Part shown: piece by piece, positions 31,580 through 42,117 of the stretch
How the letters are laid out: every line of letters starts with the position of its first letter
How positions within the stretch are numbered: position 1 is the first letter of the stretch
Origin: Erinaceus europaeus
Lineage: Eukaryota; Chordata; Mammalia; Eulipotyphla; Erinaceidae
Assembly (NCBI RefSeq): GCF_950295315.1
Contig: NW_026647568.1
Location: 1-64,000, forward strand
DNA length: 64,000 bases
Reading direction: 5' to 3'
Translations under genes and position numbers: made by a program
The notes under the pieces: generated by a model
The model's database searches: none
Seen by the model: the letters and a program-made list of their open reading frames with translations, nothing else
Told to the model about the DNA's origin: nothing

Positions 31580-32585
31580 CCATAAAGTCCATGAGTAGTT
31601 ATCAAACGTTCAGTCCCATGAGATAATAAATTGTCAGACGAGGCATAGGTGGCTCATGGCTGTATAAGAGGAGTCTTAGAATTTACCAGCTAGCTGAGTC
31701 ACACGTGCTCAGTTCCCAGGAGAAGTAGCCATGGCGGCACCTGGAACAGCCTCAGCTGAGATGTGTCTGACCAGGAGAAGCAGCAGCCAAAGAGAGACCC
31801 AAGGTCTGTCTGGCTGTGCTTTTAAGTCTGTTCAGTCTACCCACAATGCTTTGTGCATTTGCACAGACTGGACTCACCCATTCTCCCTTGTGCATCCACA
31901 CAGATCACTGTCTGCTCTGTCGCCAAGGCTGATGTCAGTGAGCACTGTGCCCGACTTCCTGTGGTCCGCTGGTATGCTGCGTCACAACTGGAATTCTCCC
32001 CTCACGTTTACAGTGATTTTTATGAATAATCCTCTCTCGTGTTTAACCTTAAATGGAGTCACATGTTGTTTACAATGGTGTATATATGTCTTAGGCATAT
32101 AATAGAGACCCAGAGTGGCAAGTAACTCACCCGTATGGTTTCAGAAGTAGTCTTAAGGTGCTTATCTGAAGCAGATAACATTTGAAAATAGGGAAGATGT
32201 ATTAGGGAGATTACTGGGATATTCTCACAGAAAAGGAACGTATTCACTTTCAAATTCTCCATTCTCCACTGAAATGATAAGATCAGGTCTTCTGTCTTCC
32301 ATATTTCCATCAGGGAGACACCCTTGCAAAGAGATGTTTGCATATTTTTATCCCTTAGAAAAGCACCTTCCACTTCTCCTTCAGGGACCTACTGTGAAAT
32401 GAAATTAACCTTTTGCCTGGAAACAGTTTTGGGGTAGTAGATTTTGATGCCCTTATAGTGCTAATAAAAAACTCAAAGCACATGTGTATGTGATAAAAAA
32501 AGAAAAAAAAGCATATTGGGGAATACAGAACCAAATTTATAAACTCAAGAAAAATAGTCATCTTTCAATGAGTTGATTAATTGAC
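31580..32585. other. unassigned 1 kb with one GC-rich patch
   Basis: 31690-32000 is GC-richer. It contains a 123-codon plus-strand frame (31731-32102) with a strong initiation context (GCCATGG). On the minus strand TTAAAAGC followed by GGGTCTCTCTTTGG hints at an LTR promoter, but no AATAAA is found. The encoded product is unrecognised and the frame is probably fortuitous. Confidence 0.35.
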
Positions 32586-32589
32586 ATGT

Positions 32590-32770
32590 TTGTTTATTTT
32601 ATTCTCATTGGCACTTCATCCCTTTAGACCTACTTACTATAGAGACAGGGGGAGAAGAAGCAGCAGCGTAACACTAAGATTTTCCTCTGTGGTTGGGGCT
32701 GGGCTTGGACTTGGATCATGTCCGTGGCAAAGTAGGAACACTGTATAGTTAAGGCCAGCTATGTGGCACC
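32590..32770 (-). mobile_element. degenerate SINE
   Basis: T-rich start, GAGACAGGGGGAGAAG, GGGCTTGGACTTGGATC and a worn head; antisense orientation. Confidence 0.45.
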
Positions 32771-32856
32771 ACACAAGAAAGCCTCACAGCCCAGAATGGA
32801 GGCAACATACCCCCAGGTATTGCATGGACATAGAGAATGACTAGCCACCCTTCTGG

Positions 32857-33072
32857 TGTGGCCTAAACGATAAGGAAAGGCCGGACACTCTGTTGCTTCT
32901 GCCATGTAGGCTTTGCCGGGGCTTCAGCAGAGAAGCCATGGAACGTCATGAAGCATCTTCCTGTGGTCCTGGTTTTGGCTCTAGCTACTGGATCCCATAG
33001 GTGGAATAAAGAGTGTTCTTCTCACCAGCCTGGAGTGCTCTTTTGGTCCTTAGCTGGTCTGCCTCTGTAACA
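32857..33072 (+). mobile_element. possible short solo LTR
   Basis: TGTGGCCTAAACG start, GGAATAAAGAGTG polyadenylation signal at about 33002, GT-rich segment, and a GTAACA end. No convincing TSD (TTCTGG vs CTCCTG). Confidence 0.35.
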
Positions 33073-33074
33073 CT

Positions 33075-34650
33075 CCTGCAACAAAGAGATTAAAGAAAAG
33101 AAACAGACTAGAGTCATCTTGAGCCTTAGAGGACACTGTGAGACAAGGACCATTTGTGGGCTTCAGTGTTTATTCTGAGTGAGGCATTGATAGGAGAGTA
33201 TGCCACCTTCATGATTAAAATTTGCTAATTATTCTTTAAGGGATTTAGTTCAGTAAGCAACCACAGGCTTTAGTCATCTCTATGAAAAGCTTTTCTTCTC
33301 AGATTGATTGGTTACAAATTCTGCAGCAGGAAGCAATCTCTAGAGGATGTTGTTCTCACTGAAATCAGTAAGAATCATTTTGGATTTTACTACCTGGAGC
33401 TATCACACTGAATATTTAAAGAACATATTAAAACTAAAAGAATTTATAACTAGCAATTAATTCGGGTACAGAAATATCAACACAAAGGTCATGAGTTCAA
33501 GTTAAAATGGTACAGACATACCATGAACATTGGAAAGCACTTCACTGGAAAGCTGGCCTGGATGTCAGTCTCAAATTGTTCTCCTCAAGAAGCAGTCTGT
33601 GCACAGGTAAGAATGACCTTATCTCTGGTATTCTGTGATGCTTGCAGGAAGCCTTTTTGTAGATGCTAGTTAAGTGAATCTGGAAACTGACCTGTTGGGG
33701 AAAGGGTATAGCACTTTAGCACAATACATAATCAAACATTGTTTTTAATGGCATCTGAATGTGCTCCCTGGTTCATTCAATCTCTCATTATGCAAAACGC
33801 ACTGAAAAATGTAATACAGAACATGATGATTTGATTATGCAACAAAACCAGTTAAATGTTTTCATTAGCTGCATAATATTTTTGCACAATAGAGATAATT
33901 GAGTGTTGACAATGTACTAATTCATTTAATCCCACGAGGCAAAAATAATATTGAGGGAAGTAATGATATTATTAGAGACTCTGATTAGTACAGTGCAAAG
34001 CACAAATTGTTATTGCTAGTAGACAGAGTTGAAATGTAGAGCACAATATGAGGGGGAAATCAAACATTTTACTTGTTATTTAAAATCTATAGAATGGTTA
34101 CCTGCTTTGCCTTCTCAACAAAGTTCAAATAATTCTACCCACTGGACAGAGAGGCAGAAAAGCCAGCATGGAGAATATGTTATCCATATAACGTTATATA
34201 TGGATAAATGGTTATATGAATAAACATGATACAAATGCTTGATATAAGTCACTGTATAAGGAATTTAATTTAATAAACTCTAGGGTAGTATTTGTGGAGG
34301 TACTTCATTGACCTGAATAAACACATATTCTCTAGTTAAAATGAATAACTGGAGATAGTAAATATCTTGGGACTGTCAAATGTAAATCAGTTTCCCCAAA
34401 GGATCACCTAGCTTTTTCTCAATATGTCCAAAGTAATTTCCTTCCCAAAGGAGCCACATTTGGACAGGTAACTAAAAGTCAATCATGCATCTATGAGATT
34501 CAGGAGGAAGTGCTATCATTTCCTCCTGAAATGTGAAGGGTATACAATAGTGAAGAAGGGAATGATGCAGGTTTCAGTAACTCCTCTTTCAGTAACTCAG
34601 CCTTTTATTCCTAGAGAAAAATAAACTGTCCCTTCCTCTTTGGAAAAAAA
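33075..34650. other. repeat-poor AT-rich stretch
   Basis: About 1.6 kb without recognisable mobile elements, genes or long frames. Confidence 0.5.
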
Positions 34651-34659
34651 AAAAAAAAA

Positions 34660-34812
34660 GCTATTTTAGTTATATGCTAATGAGAGAGAAAGAGATTAGG
34701 AGGGAGAGAAAGAGAACCAGAGCTTTGCTCTGAAACATGAACTGCAAGGGATTGAACCTGGGACCTTATGCTTAGAGTCTGACACTTGATGCACTGTAAC
34801 ACCTCCCATTCC
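34660..34812 (-). mobile_element. SINE-C/D, antisense
   Basis: A run then TATGCTAATGAGAGAGAAAG, CCAGAGCTTTGCTCTG, GGGATTGAACCTGGGACC, CTTAGAGTCTGACACTTG and CACTGTAACACCTCCC. The order fits SINE-C with a SINE-D-like middle. Confidence 0.65.
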
Positions 34813-35045
34813 GAACCCCTTCTTCTCATGAGTATTTCGTTAATTGGGATTCCATTCAGACTTGACTTACTTAACCATCATAGCGCAAGATGCCTAGACC
34901 CCTTAACACTGTATAATCAACACACCAGAAATGTCCTGCTTATGTTCTCTCTCTCCCTCTCCCTCTCTCTCCTCCTTTCTTTTTCCAACATGGGGAAATC
35001 GGGCCTCTGTACCTACACTATGAGTTCTCTACTCCCTTCAGTCAT

Positions 35046-35228
35046 TTTTTTGCTTTTAATTCTTTGTAAATAGAGACATAGAGAAATAGAAAGTGAGAGA
35101 GAAAGAAAGACACCTATCCTATGCACTACACCACAGATCACAAAGTGTTCTATCTTTAGTGGGGGCAGGGACTTGAACCAGAATAGTAACACCTATGTGT
35201 GTGTGTGCACACCACCACCCTGCCCCAT
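35046..35228 (-). mobile_element. SINE-B, antisense, diverged
   Basis: AATAGAGACATAGAGAAATAG, GAAAGAAAGACACC, GGGGCAGGGACTTGAACC and CACCACCACCCTGCCCC. A short TG repeat lies in the head (35197-35206). Confidence 0.65.
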
Positions 35229-35229
35229 T

Positions 35230-35995
35230 TGCCAGGCTTTTTTTTTTTAATTCATTTCCATGTGAACTTTCAGAACATATGTTAATAAATTGCTTTTTGG
35301 CAAATGTGTCTCCTACATTTTGACAGAACTGGTATTTCCCTTCAGTAGTTACTAAAGCGAGATAATTGGGCACTTCCTATTACCAAAGTGCTAGGACAAT
35401 GTTTCTACTGAATGAAATGCATTTATCTTCTTCACACTACTGGAAGGACCACCGGTATTACAGTGCAGTCCACATTTCCAAAGCTGTGTTAGTATTCCTG
35501 AAGCCAAATGAAGACCAGCTGCTTGGTACCACTGAAAGCCAAACACAGATACCCCAGCTTTTACAAAAAGAGATGAGTGCCTGGATTTTGCTATTAAAAT
35601 TGGTCATGGAGGCAGAAGTTATGACCTAAGTCAAGCTCTGCCCCCTCTGCTTCCAGGGTCATCGGTGCAGGTAGACGTGGTGGTGTGCGGAGACCACCAA
35701 GGGCTGGAGTCAGGGACAATCAGAGAGTGTTCTGGAAACACTCAGCTCCTTGATATTCACAGACTTTGCTCAAACTTTTCCTTAGAGTAGTCTGTAATTG
35801 TTACCAAGAGTCTTGAACCTTGGAATTCGTGACTGTCTCAAAAAAGGAATGACTATTCTCAAATGAGTAAGGGTTTTATTGCAGATCACACAAAAGAAGT
35901 GGGTTTTTTTTTTATCAAAGTAAACCTTTTCGAGCAATAGAGAAAGACTTTTACGCACCCATCCCATTATTTCACTCATGCTCAAAACACTACAA
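35230..35995. other. unassigned 770 bp
   Basis: An 87-codon frame (35366-35629) has no homology I know. No repeat recognised. Confidence 0.4.
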
Positions 35996-36003
35996 CAATG
36001 AGA

Positions 36004-36415
36004 ATAGATGGAACATTTCTCAAGATAGTGGAGTCCATATACAGCAACATCATAATCAAGCTACAGCCAACATCACAATCAAGGGACAGAAGCTGAAAGC
36101 ACCCCCCTCCCCCTCAGATCAGGAATAGTCAGGGCTGTCCATTATCACCTTTACTCTTCAACATAGTATTGGAAGTTCTCATATAGCAGTCAGGCAAGAG
36201 AAAGGAATAAAAAGAATGCAGACTGGAAGAGAATTCAGGCTCTCACTATCTGCAGATGACATGATAGTAGACGTAGAAAAACCTAAAGAATCCAGCAGAA
36301 AGCTACTGGAAGTCACTGGGAAATACAAAAAAGTACCAGGCTACAAAATCAATGTGCAAAAGTCAGTGGCATTTTTTTATGCAAACACTAAGTCCAAAGA
36401 AAAGGTTGCAACTCT
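36004..36415 (+). pseudogene. L1 ORF2 reverse-transcriptase fragment
   Basis: Part of the RT palm of L1 ORF2, the protein that nicks target DNA and copies L1 and SINE RNA. CAGGGCTGTCCATTATCACC and TTCAACATAGTATTGGAAG encode the upstream palm block. The frame at 36216-36422 carries LSADDMIVDVEK, where the catalytic motif (usually FADD) is SADD, then GYKINVQKS. Full ORF2 is over 1,200 residues; here about 130 codons' worth survives with frame breaks. Dead fragment. Confidence 0.92.
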
Positions 36416-36419
36416 TTTT

Positions 36420-36580
36420 TAACCTAGGATTGAGAATGATAAATGAGGTACAGGGTGACAGAGAGAGAGGCACAGAAAGGACTTGTGTCCATCACTGAGA
36501 GTCTGAAACCCCAGGTCCCTGCACATTGCAGTGTGTGTACACTACTAGGTGAGTAATTTATTTCCCAGTAGCAAGTAGCC
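36420..36580 (-). mobile_element. SINE-B, antisense, degenerate
   Basis: GTGACAGAGAGAGAGGCACAG, CCCCAGGTCCCTGCACATTGC and TACACTACTAGGTGAG match the antisense SINE-B body and head. Truncates the L1 fragment. Confidence 0.6.
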
Positions 36581-36603
36581 AAGTTTTCTTCTATTTAATT
36601 TAT

Positions 36604-36966
36604 TCATTTTATCAATCTTTCCAGAGTTGGGCAATTGTGGTCAGTAGCATCACAGAATGTAGGGAAGCTGAGCTGTGGTGAAATATACACAATGCATAAT
36701 GATGCTTCTCTGTACTCTCCATGTGCCATTGATGGGTTCACAATTCCACTCTGATTTGGAGAATTCTCTATGGTAGTGAACTCTCCATCAGTTTGAACCA
36801 GGTTGGGTCGGCTTCGCCCAATTCTAACAGCCTTCTTCAGAACCGGATCCGGTGTTGACAACCACTGCTTCCCATGGATTGATGGCGTCCATGAAGGGAT
36901 TTGAGGTTTAATTGAAAAACAGCTTGTAGTAACACAGGGTACCTCCCCCCCCCCCCCCACACACAT
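36604..36966 (-). other. unrecognised 120-codon open stretch
   Basis: Minus-strand frame of 120 codons, without stops, of ordinary amino-acid composition, ending ...PTLERLIK with a stop immediately followed by an AATAAA motif. The first part (36940-36966) is poly-C/CA low complexity, so the natural start is unknown. The position of AATAAA just past the stop is what a processed pseudogene or retroelement 3' end could show. I do not recognise the protein. Confidence 0.3.
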
Positions 36967-36991
36967 ACACTCCTCTTCCAGGGATCTCTCT

Positions 36992-37082
36992 GGATTTTTT
37001 TTTTTGAAAAAATATTCTTTATTGGGAGATTAATGGCTTAGAGTCGACAGTAAAATATAATAGTTTGTACATACATAACATT
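36992..37082 (-). mobile_element. L1 3'UTR, antisense, left part
   Basis: TATTCTTTATTGGGAGATTAATGGC...TTTGTACATACATAACATTTC, the L1 3'UTR terminus, cut by SINE-A and resumed at 37377. Confidence 0.8.
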
Positions 37083-37376
37083 TCGGGAGTCAGGTGGTAG
37101 TGCAGCCAGTTAAGAGCACCTGACATGAAGTGTAAGGACCAGTATAAGGATCCCAGTTCGAGCCCAGGCTCCCCACCTGCAGGGGAGTCACTTCACAGGA
37201 GGTGAAGCAGGTCTGCAGGTGTCTGTCTTTCTCTCCCCCTCTCTGTCTTCCCCTCCTCTCTCCATTTCTCTCTGTCCTATCTAATAACAACAAAATCAAT
37301 AACAACAATAATAATAACTACAACAACAAGAAAAAAACAACAAAGTCAACAAAAGGGAAAATAAGTAAATATATAT
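37083..37376 (+). mobile_element. SINE-A inserted in L1 3'UTR
   Basis: CGGGAGTCAGGTGGTAGTGC head, CCCAGTTCGAGCCC B box, CACCTGCAGGGGAGTC, CAGGTCTGCAGGTGTC, AATAATAACTACAACAAC segment and an (AAAT)-like tail. TSD approximately AACATTTC on both sides. Confidence 0.92.
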
Positions 37377-37500
37377 AAAACATTTCCCAGTTTTCCACAT
37401 GACAATATAAGCCCCACTAGGTCCACCTCTGCCATCATGTATCAGGACCTGAGCCCTCCCCCCACCCCAGAGTCTTTTACTTTGGTGGAGTTCACCAACA
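37377..37500 (-). mobile_element. L1 3'UTR, antisense, right part
   Basis: AACATTTCCCAGTTTTCC...CACCCCAGAGTCTTTTACTT continues the interrupted 3'UTR. Confidence 0.8.
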
Positions 37501-37507
37501 TGGAATT

Positions 37508-37626
37508 AAAAAAAAAAATTGTATTTATAAAATGGAAACACTGACAAGGCCATAAGCTAAGAGGGGTACAATGCCACACAATTCCCACCACCAGAACTCC
37601 ATATCCCATCCCCTCCCCTGGTAAAT
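37508..37626 (-). mobile_element. R1 3' end fragment
   Basis: T/A-rich tail, GGAAACACTGACAAGGCC, GAGGGGTACAATGCC and ATCCCATCCCCTCCCCTGG. 5'-truncated to about 110 bp. Confidence 0.8.
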
Positions 37627-38025
37627 TTAAGGGAGTTCATTTGTGCTGGATTCCCTAGGAACACCTTAACTCCTCTTGATGACTTGAAGGAGGAGAAAAA
37701 TAGGAAAGTCACTGGCTCAGGGGTTCCTGCCTGCTGTCCTTTTGTGTTTCAAATTCAGTATTACACTACTACTGTTTGTAGAGCCCCAGCAGTCCAAGGC
37801 CATTGTGAGTTCCATTGTACCTCCAGGCCTCCCTGCTGGGCTAGGCCTGACTGCCCTGTTTTGTGGGGTCTAGGGCTCCTTCCAAAAGCAGCAAACAGAG
37901 TCAAATTCTGGTGAGCAGTCATTTACTGTTTGCAATATTGCTTTTTCCCCTGTACACTTTTAATGTACTTATTCTCAGCAAAATTCCAGATAAGAATCTA
38001 AACACTTTCTTGAAGAATATATATG
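37627..38025. other. unassigned 400 bp
   Basis: No assignment. A 76-codon frame at 37684-37914 lacks known homology. Confidence 0.4.
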
Positions 38026-38029
38026 TATG

Positions 38030-38150
38030 TTTTTTTTTTTTTTCCATGAGAGAACAAAAGAGGTCAGAGCTGCTGAAAATTCTGGTACATATTGTGTCTG
38101 GACTTGGGACCTTAAGCTTGGCAAATTAGAGCTTTACAACTATACCAGAA
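38030..38150 (-). mobile_element. degenerate SINE-C, antisense
   Basis: T run, CATGAGAGAACAAAAGAGG, GGACTTGGGACCTTAAGC and TACAACTATACCAGAAC; weak match. Confidence 0.45.
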
Positions 38151-38189
38151 CTTTTTGCTGAAGACAAGCAAACAACAAAACACCACAAA

Positions 38190-38400
38190 TAAGAATAGAA
38201 TAAAACTCCAAAATTTTATGGAGGTTTTGACAAAATGATTCTGAAATTCATCTTAAAGATTTTTAGGACAGTCAAAAAATATTGAGAAAGAATAAATGCA
38301 AAACAGTGAAACTGGGTAGTAATAAAGTCAATTCAAGCTTGAGGAAATATAATTGCTTATATTAAAGTAATTAATAATAATAATCATCGTAAATATTATA
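38190..38400 (+). mobile_element. possible ancient L1 ORF2 remnant
   Basis: ATGATTCTGAAATTCATC...GAAACTGGGTAG has the feel of the post-RT ORF2 region of old L1s. No intact motif; weak. Confidence 0.3.
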
Positions 38401-38409
38401 GAAGTTTGT

Positions 38410-39350
38410 ATTTCTGGTCAGAGAGGAAAGTGCAGAGAAGGCCATGGTTATTGTTGGAAGGAAGAAAACATAATGATTAGACATGACTTAACCATATTTA
38501 AGGCTTCCCTTGGCTTGGTTAAAATTCAGAAATGTCTCCAGATCTTCCTTTTTATAGAACACTTACTTCAGGAAGCTTGCAATTCCCATTTTTGAGATGT
38601 GAATCTTTTACAGCCTGAGAATTTAATTCTCAGGGATCTGGGAGCAAACTCTAAATGCAATTGTGAGAGATAGCATCCCTATTTCTTCATGCCTTGACAG
38701 AGAAACCTAACCCAGAGATCCAAAGTGCAAACAGGAGAGGCCTAATTGCACTGGCCACTTCCCCTGTAAGGCCCCTAGCACTTGTGGACTAGTCCTCTCC
38801 ATGCCATAAGAGCTGCCCTACTAAACTGAGCTTCAGAAGTCTTTCCTGTTACTGTAGTTTCTGTTTACTGCTATAGCCTGAATATACTATTTCTTGCCTA
38901 TCTGGTGAGTCTGGTCTAATTTATCTTTCTCAGTTTCTACATTATAATGGCTATAATGTAACATAGTCTGATTATATAAAAAGTGTAAACCACAACAAAG
39001 AAAAGGACAATGGCTTCTGATATCAGGGTATTTATGTATCTTGAGGACTATGCAGATCATTGTAAATACGACATCAAGTGCAACACGGTGCAGAAAAAAA
39101 GGAATAAATTTAATAAATTCCAAAAACCATCCAAGTACAGAAATCAAGACTGAGAAACAGTATGCAACATTTATGAAAGGCCATGATTAATCTTCTACTA
39201 TAATCAAAGCGATGAAAGAAGAGAAAGATACGCATCTTTAAAAAAAATATATCATCAAAAAAATAAACAAGTTTATAGCAATATACTATTACTAATTAAT
39301 GAACAAATATAAAATACTTATTCACTGGTAAGCTGAAATAAAAAATAATG
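38410..39350. other. repeat-poor stretch
   Basis: No gene or repeat recognised; AT-rich after 38880. Confidence 0.4.
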
Positions 39351-39356
39351 CATCCT

Positions 39357-39478
39357 TCCTGTTGACAAAGTGGATAAAGAGCTGGGCATGGAAGGCTGAG
39401 GTTCTGAGTTCATTCTCTGCTCCCACTGTGTCAGAGAGGCACTCCAAGTCCTTTTCTCCTTCTCAGCAGCCTATATAT
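39357..39478 (+). mobile_element. SINE-C
   Basis: GTTGACAAAGTGGATAAAGAG, GGCTGAGGTTCTGAGTTCA and CAGAGAGGCACTCC. Diverged; its tail meets an L1 3'UTR. Confidence 0.6.
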
Positions 39479-39489
39479 ATATTATTTTG

Positions 39490-39716
39490 TATTTATTTAT
39501 TTAAGTTTCTTTACTGGGGAATTAATGTCTTACATTCAACAGTAAATACAATAGTTTGTACATGCATGACATTTCCCAGTTGTCCCCATAACAATACGAC
39601 CCGGCTAGGTCCTCTGTCTTCCTTCTTGGACCTTCTGCCCATCACCCACCCACCCCAGAGTCTTTGACTTTGGTGCAATAAGCCAACTCCAGTTCAGGTT
39701 CTACTTGTGTTTTCTC
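39490..39716 (-). mobile_element. L1 3'UTR, antisense
   Basis: TTTCTTTACTGGGGAATTAATG, GTTTGTACATGCATGACATTTC, CCACCCACCCCAGAGTC and CTTTGGTGCAATAAGCC, parallel to 37.0-37.5 kb. Confidence 0.82.
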
Positions 39717-39960
39717 TTCTGATCTTGTTTTTCAACTTCTGCCTCAGCAACCAATCTTTGAAAGCTAACAGCAACCCAGATACACCTCTTACACTACCAA
39801 ATTGGGAAAAGGTTCAAAAAAATAAACAAAAAAAGAGTGTGGCGTTACAAAAAATAGCAAAATATGGGCTCACTTATTTAGTGCTGATGGGAATGAGAGT
39901 CTGTACCAATTTGCAGAGAAGATGGTTTTATCAAACTGGCCCCTAATCTTTGTCAGGACA
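39717..39960 (+). other. possible sense L1 remnant
   Basis: TTAGTGCTGATGGGAATGAG with TACCAATTTGCAGAGAAGATGG resembles the L1 ORF2 CTGGTGGGAATG region. If so, this and the preceding antisense 3'UTR might be a third inverted L1. Weak. Confidence 0.3.
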
Positions 39961-39974
39961 AATTTTGATTAAGT

Positions 39975-40110
39975 TTTTTGTTTATTTTTTATTAGTTATT
40001 GAAGATTGACTTACAAAATTATAACACAAGAGGGGTATAATTCCTTGCCACTCCTACCACCACAGGTCTGTGTCCCCATGCCTTCCACTGAAAACTACAG
40101 TAGTTCTCCC
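39975..40110 (-). mobile_element. R1/L1-like 3' terminus, diverged
   Basis: ACAAGAGGGGTATAATTCC and CCACTCCTACCACCACAGG followed by GTCTGTGTCCCC combine an R1-like terminus with old L1 3'UTR text. Confidence 0.5.
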
Positions 40111-40417
40111 AAGGCCACAGATATGGGTTGTCTATTATTTCTGGATATATCTGTATTTATATATATTAGTCCATTTTTTCCCCTCTGATCCTACCTTCTC
40201 TTTCTTTCTAAACACATCTACACTTTTCACTATTTCCGAGAGCCCTTCCTTTAAAAAAATAAATCTTACAAAGCTAATTAAGAATGTCTATGTATAATTT
40301 TATAATTATTAGCAAATGTGTTTAACAGCAATTGTGTGTATACATACTTCATATAATTATCATCGTAGAGATTTGTCTTGGTAGGGACATAATGGTATCT
40401 TGTGGTTTAATTTGCAT

Positions 40418-40684
40418 TTTTTTGCCTCCAATATTATCACTGGGGCTCAGCGCCTACACTAGAAATCCACTGCTTCTGCACCCATTTATTTTTGATAGGA
40501 CAGAAAGAAATGGAGAAAGGAGGGGAGACAGACAGGGGGAGAGCAAGACACCTGCAGACCTGCTTCACCACTTGTGAAGCGACCCCCCTGTAGGTGGGGA
40601 GTCAGGGGCTCGAACGTGGATCCTTGCACAGTGCTTGTGCTTAGTACTCTGCACTTAACCTGGTGCACAAGCACCTGGACCCCA
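40418..40684 (-). mobile_element. SINE-A, long form
   Basis: Antisense: TTTTTTGCCTCCAATATTATC, AGAAATCCACTGCTTCTGC, GATAGGACAGAAAGAAATGG, CCCTGTAGGTGGGGAGTC, GGGCTCGAACGTGGATCC. The CA-rich trinucleotide segment is deleted. Confidence 0.88.
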
Positions 40685-40929
40685 CTTTGTATTTACCTAA
40701 TAGCCAATGAATAGCACTTTTTGTCATCTCATTGTTATCTTTCCTATATACTCCTTTAGTGGGAGACATTAACTAATAGTTTATGTATAAGAATGAGCAT
40801 GATATAATAGAATTAGATAGGAAATAGAATGAGTTTTCCATCTGTCGATCTTAGCACCACTGCTACACCACTATAATGATTTTAATTAGCGTGATTTATT
40901 ATTCTTATTGTTTATCAGCATACTTTAGT

Positions 40930-41345
40930 TTCGCCTGTCCTTGAGTCTCATGTAGAAGGCATCATAGTAGTACACTTATGCCTGGGAACTTTACTTCAAA
41001 ATAATGTTCTTGAGAGTGACTTCCGCTAGCCTTATTTTGTATAAATATACCACTGATTACTTATGTATTTTTCTGATAATTAGCTTTTAAGTTTTTTTTC
41101 CCCTCACTTCAAACTCATAAATAAAATTGCTGTGCATAGCTACATGTATTTAATATTGCAGACACACATTTTTGTTCCTCAGGATTATAGTTCTATGACC
41201 TCGTGGGATTTCAGGAGGACAGTGCAAGACGGGGCCACTTCTCAGGCCACTAGCACTCTGTGAACATCCTGGTCGTTACACATTGTCACTGGTGTCTGGT
41301 GATTACATTCATTGTCCTTAAGACATCTTATTAGATTACTAGTGG
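40930..41345 (-). mobile_element. old L1 3' portion, antisense
   Basis: GAGTCTCATGTAGAAGGC, AAATTGCTGTGCATAGC and GTTCCTCAGGATTATAG are worn equivalents of conserved L1 3' sequence in antisense. Low identity. Confidence 0.5.
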
Positions 41346-41351
41346 TACTTC

Positions 41352-41665
41352 TTTTTTAATACTTTGTTATTTTTCTTTTATAGAGACACATTTGAAAGGG
41401 AAAAAGAAAGACAGAGAGGGAAAGGAGATGTCTACAACACTGCTTCATCACTTGTGAAACATCCCCTCTACAGATAGAGAAAATAGTGGTATTTGATTAT
41501 ATTGTGAGAGAGAGAGAGAAAAAGAGAGAGGGAGAGTGAGAGGGGGGTAAAGAGAGAGAGAGATAGAGGGAGGAAGAGAGACCACACCTCCAGAGCTTCT
41601 TCCAGTGTCACAACTCCTCCCATGAAGTGCCAAGGTTCAAACCTAAGCCAAACAGTACAAGCTTG
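41352..41665 (-). mobile_element. two adjacent degenerate SINEs
   Basis: 41352-41480 (GAGACACATTTGAAAGGG, CTACAACACTGCTTCATC) and 41495-41665 (a GA-rich tract, CACACCTCCAGAGCTTC, GGTTCAAACC) read as two antisense SINEs, the second with an expanded GA region. Confidence 0.55.
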
Positions 41666-41923
41666 TTTGCTTGTTTTACTCTGTTAAGCTGTATGGTTAC
41701 TTATTTATTGTTATGATCAGGGTTTCATCACGTTAGACCTTCTTTTTTATTTGAACTGGGTTCTATCTTCCTGGGGGTGGACTTTGCAGTGTTGGTGTGC
41801 ATCTTTTCTTAATAGTTTATTGGGAAGTGTTGAATCACAGACAGCTGCCATTTCAGTGTGCTTTCTTATCTCCCATGTGACAGCTGCCTGCTCTCCACTC
41901 CCATCGTCAACTGGAATCCTTAT
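41666..41923. other. unassigned 260 bp
   Basis: May belong to the surrounding antisense L1, but no diagnostic stretch is visible. Confidence 0.35.
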
Positions 41924-42110
41924 TTATTTATTGGAGAGAGACAGAGAAAAGTTAGAAGGGAACGGGATAGAGAGAGATAGAGAGACTCCTGCAGCCCTGC
42001 TTCACCACTCATGAAGCTTTCCCTCCGCAGGTGGGGACCAGGGGCTTGAACACAGGTCCTTGTGCATTGCAGTGTGAGGGCTTAACCGGGCCCGCTACCG
42101 CCTGGGCCCA
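41924..42110 (-). mobile_element. SINE-B
   Basis: Antisense, well preserved: TTATTTATTGGAGAGAGAC, CCTGCAGCCCTGCTTCACC, CCGCAGGTGGGGACCAGGGG, CTTGAACACAGGTCC and CGCTACCGCCTGGGCCC. Confidence 0.88.
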
Positions 42111-42117
42111 GGAACCC

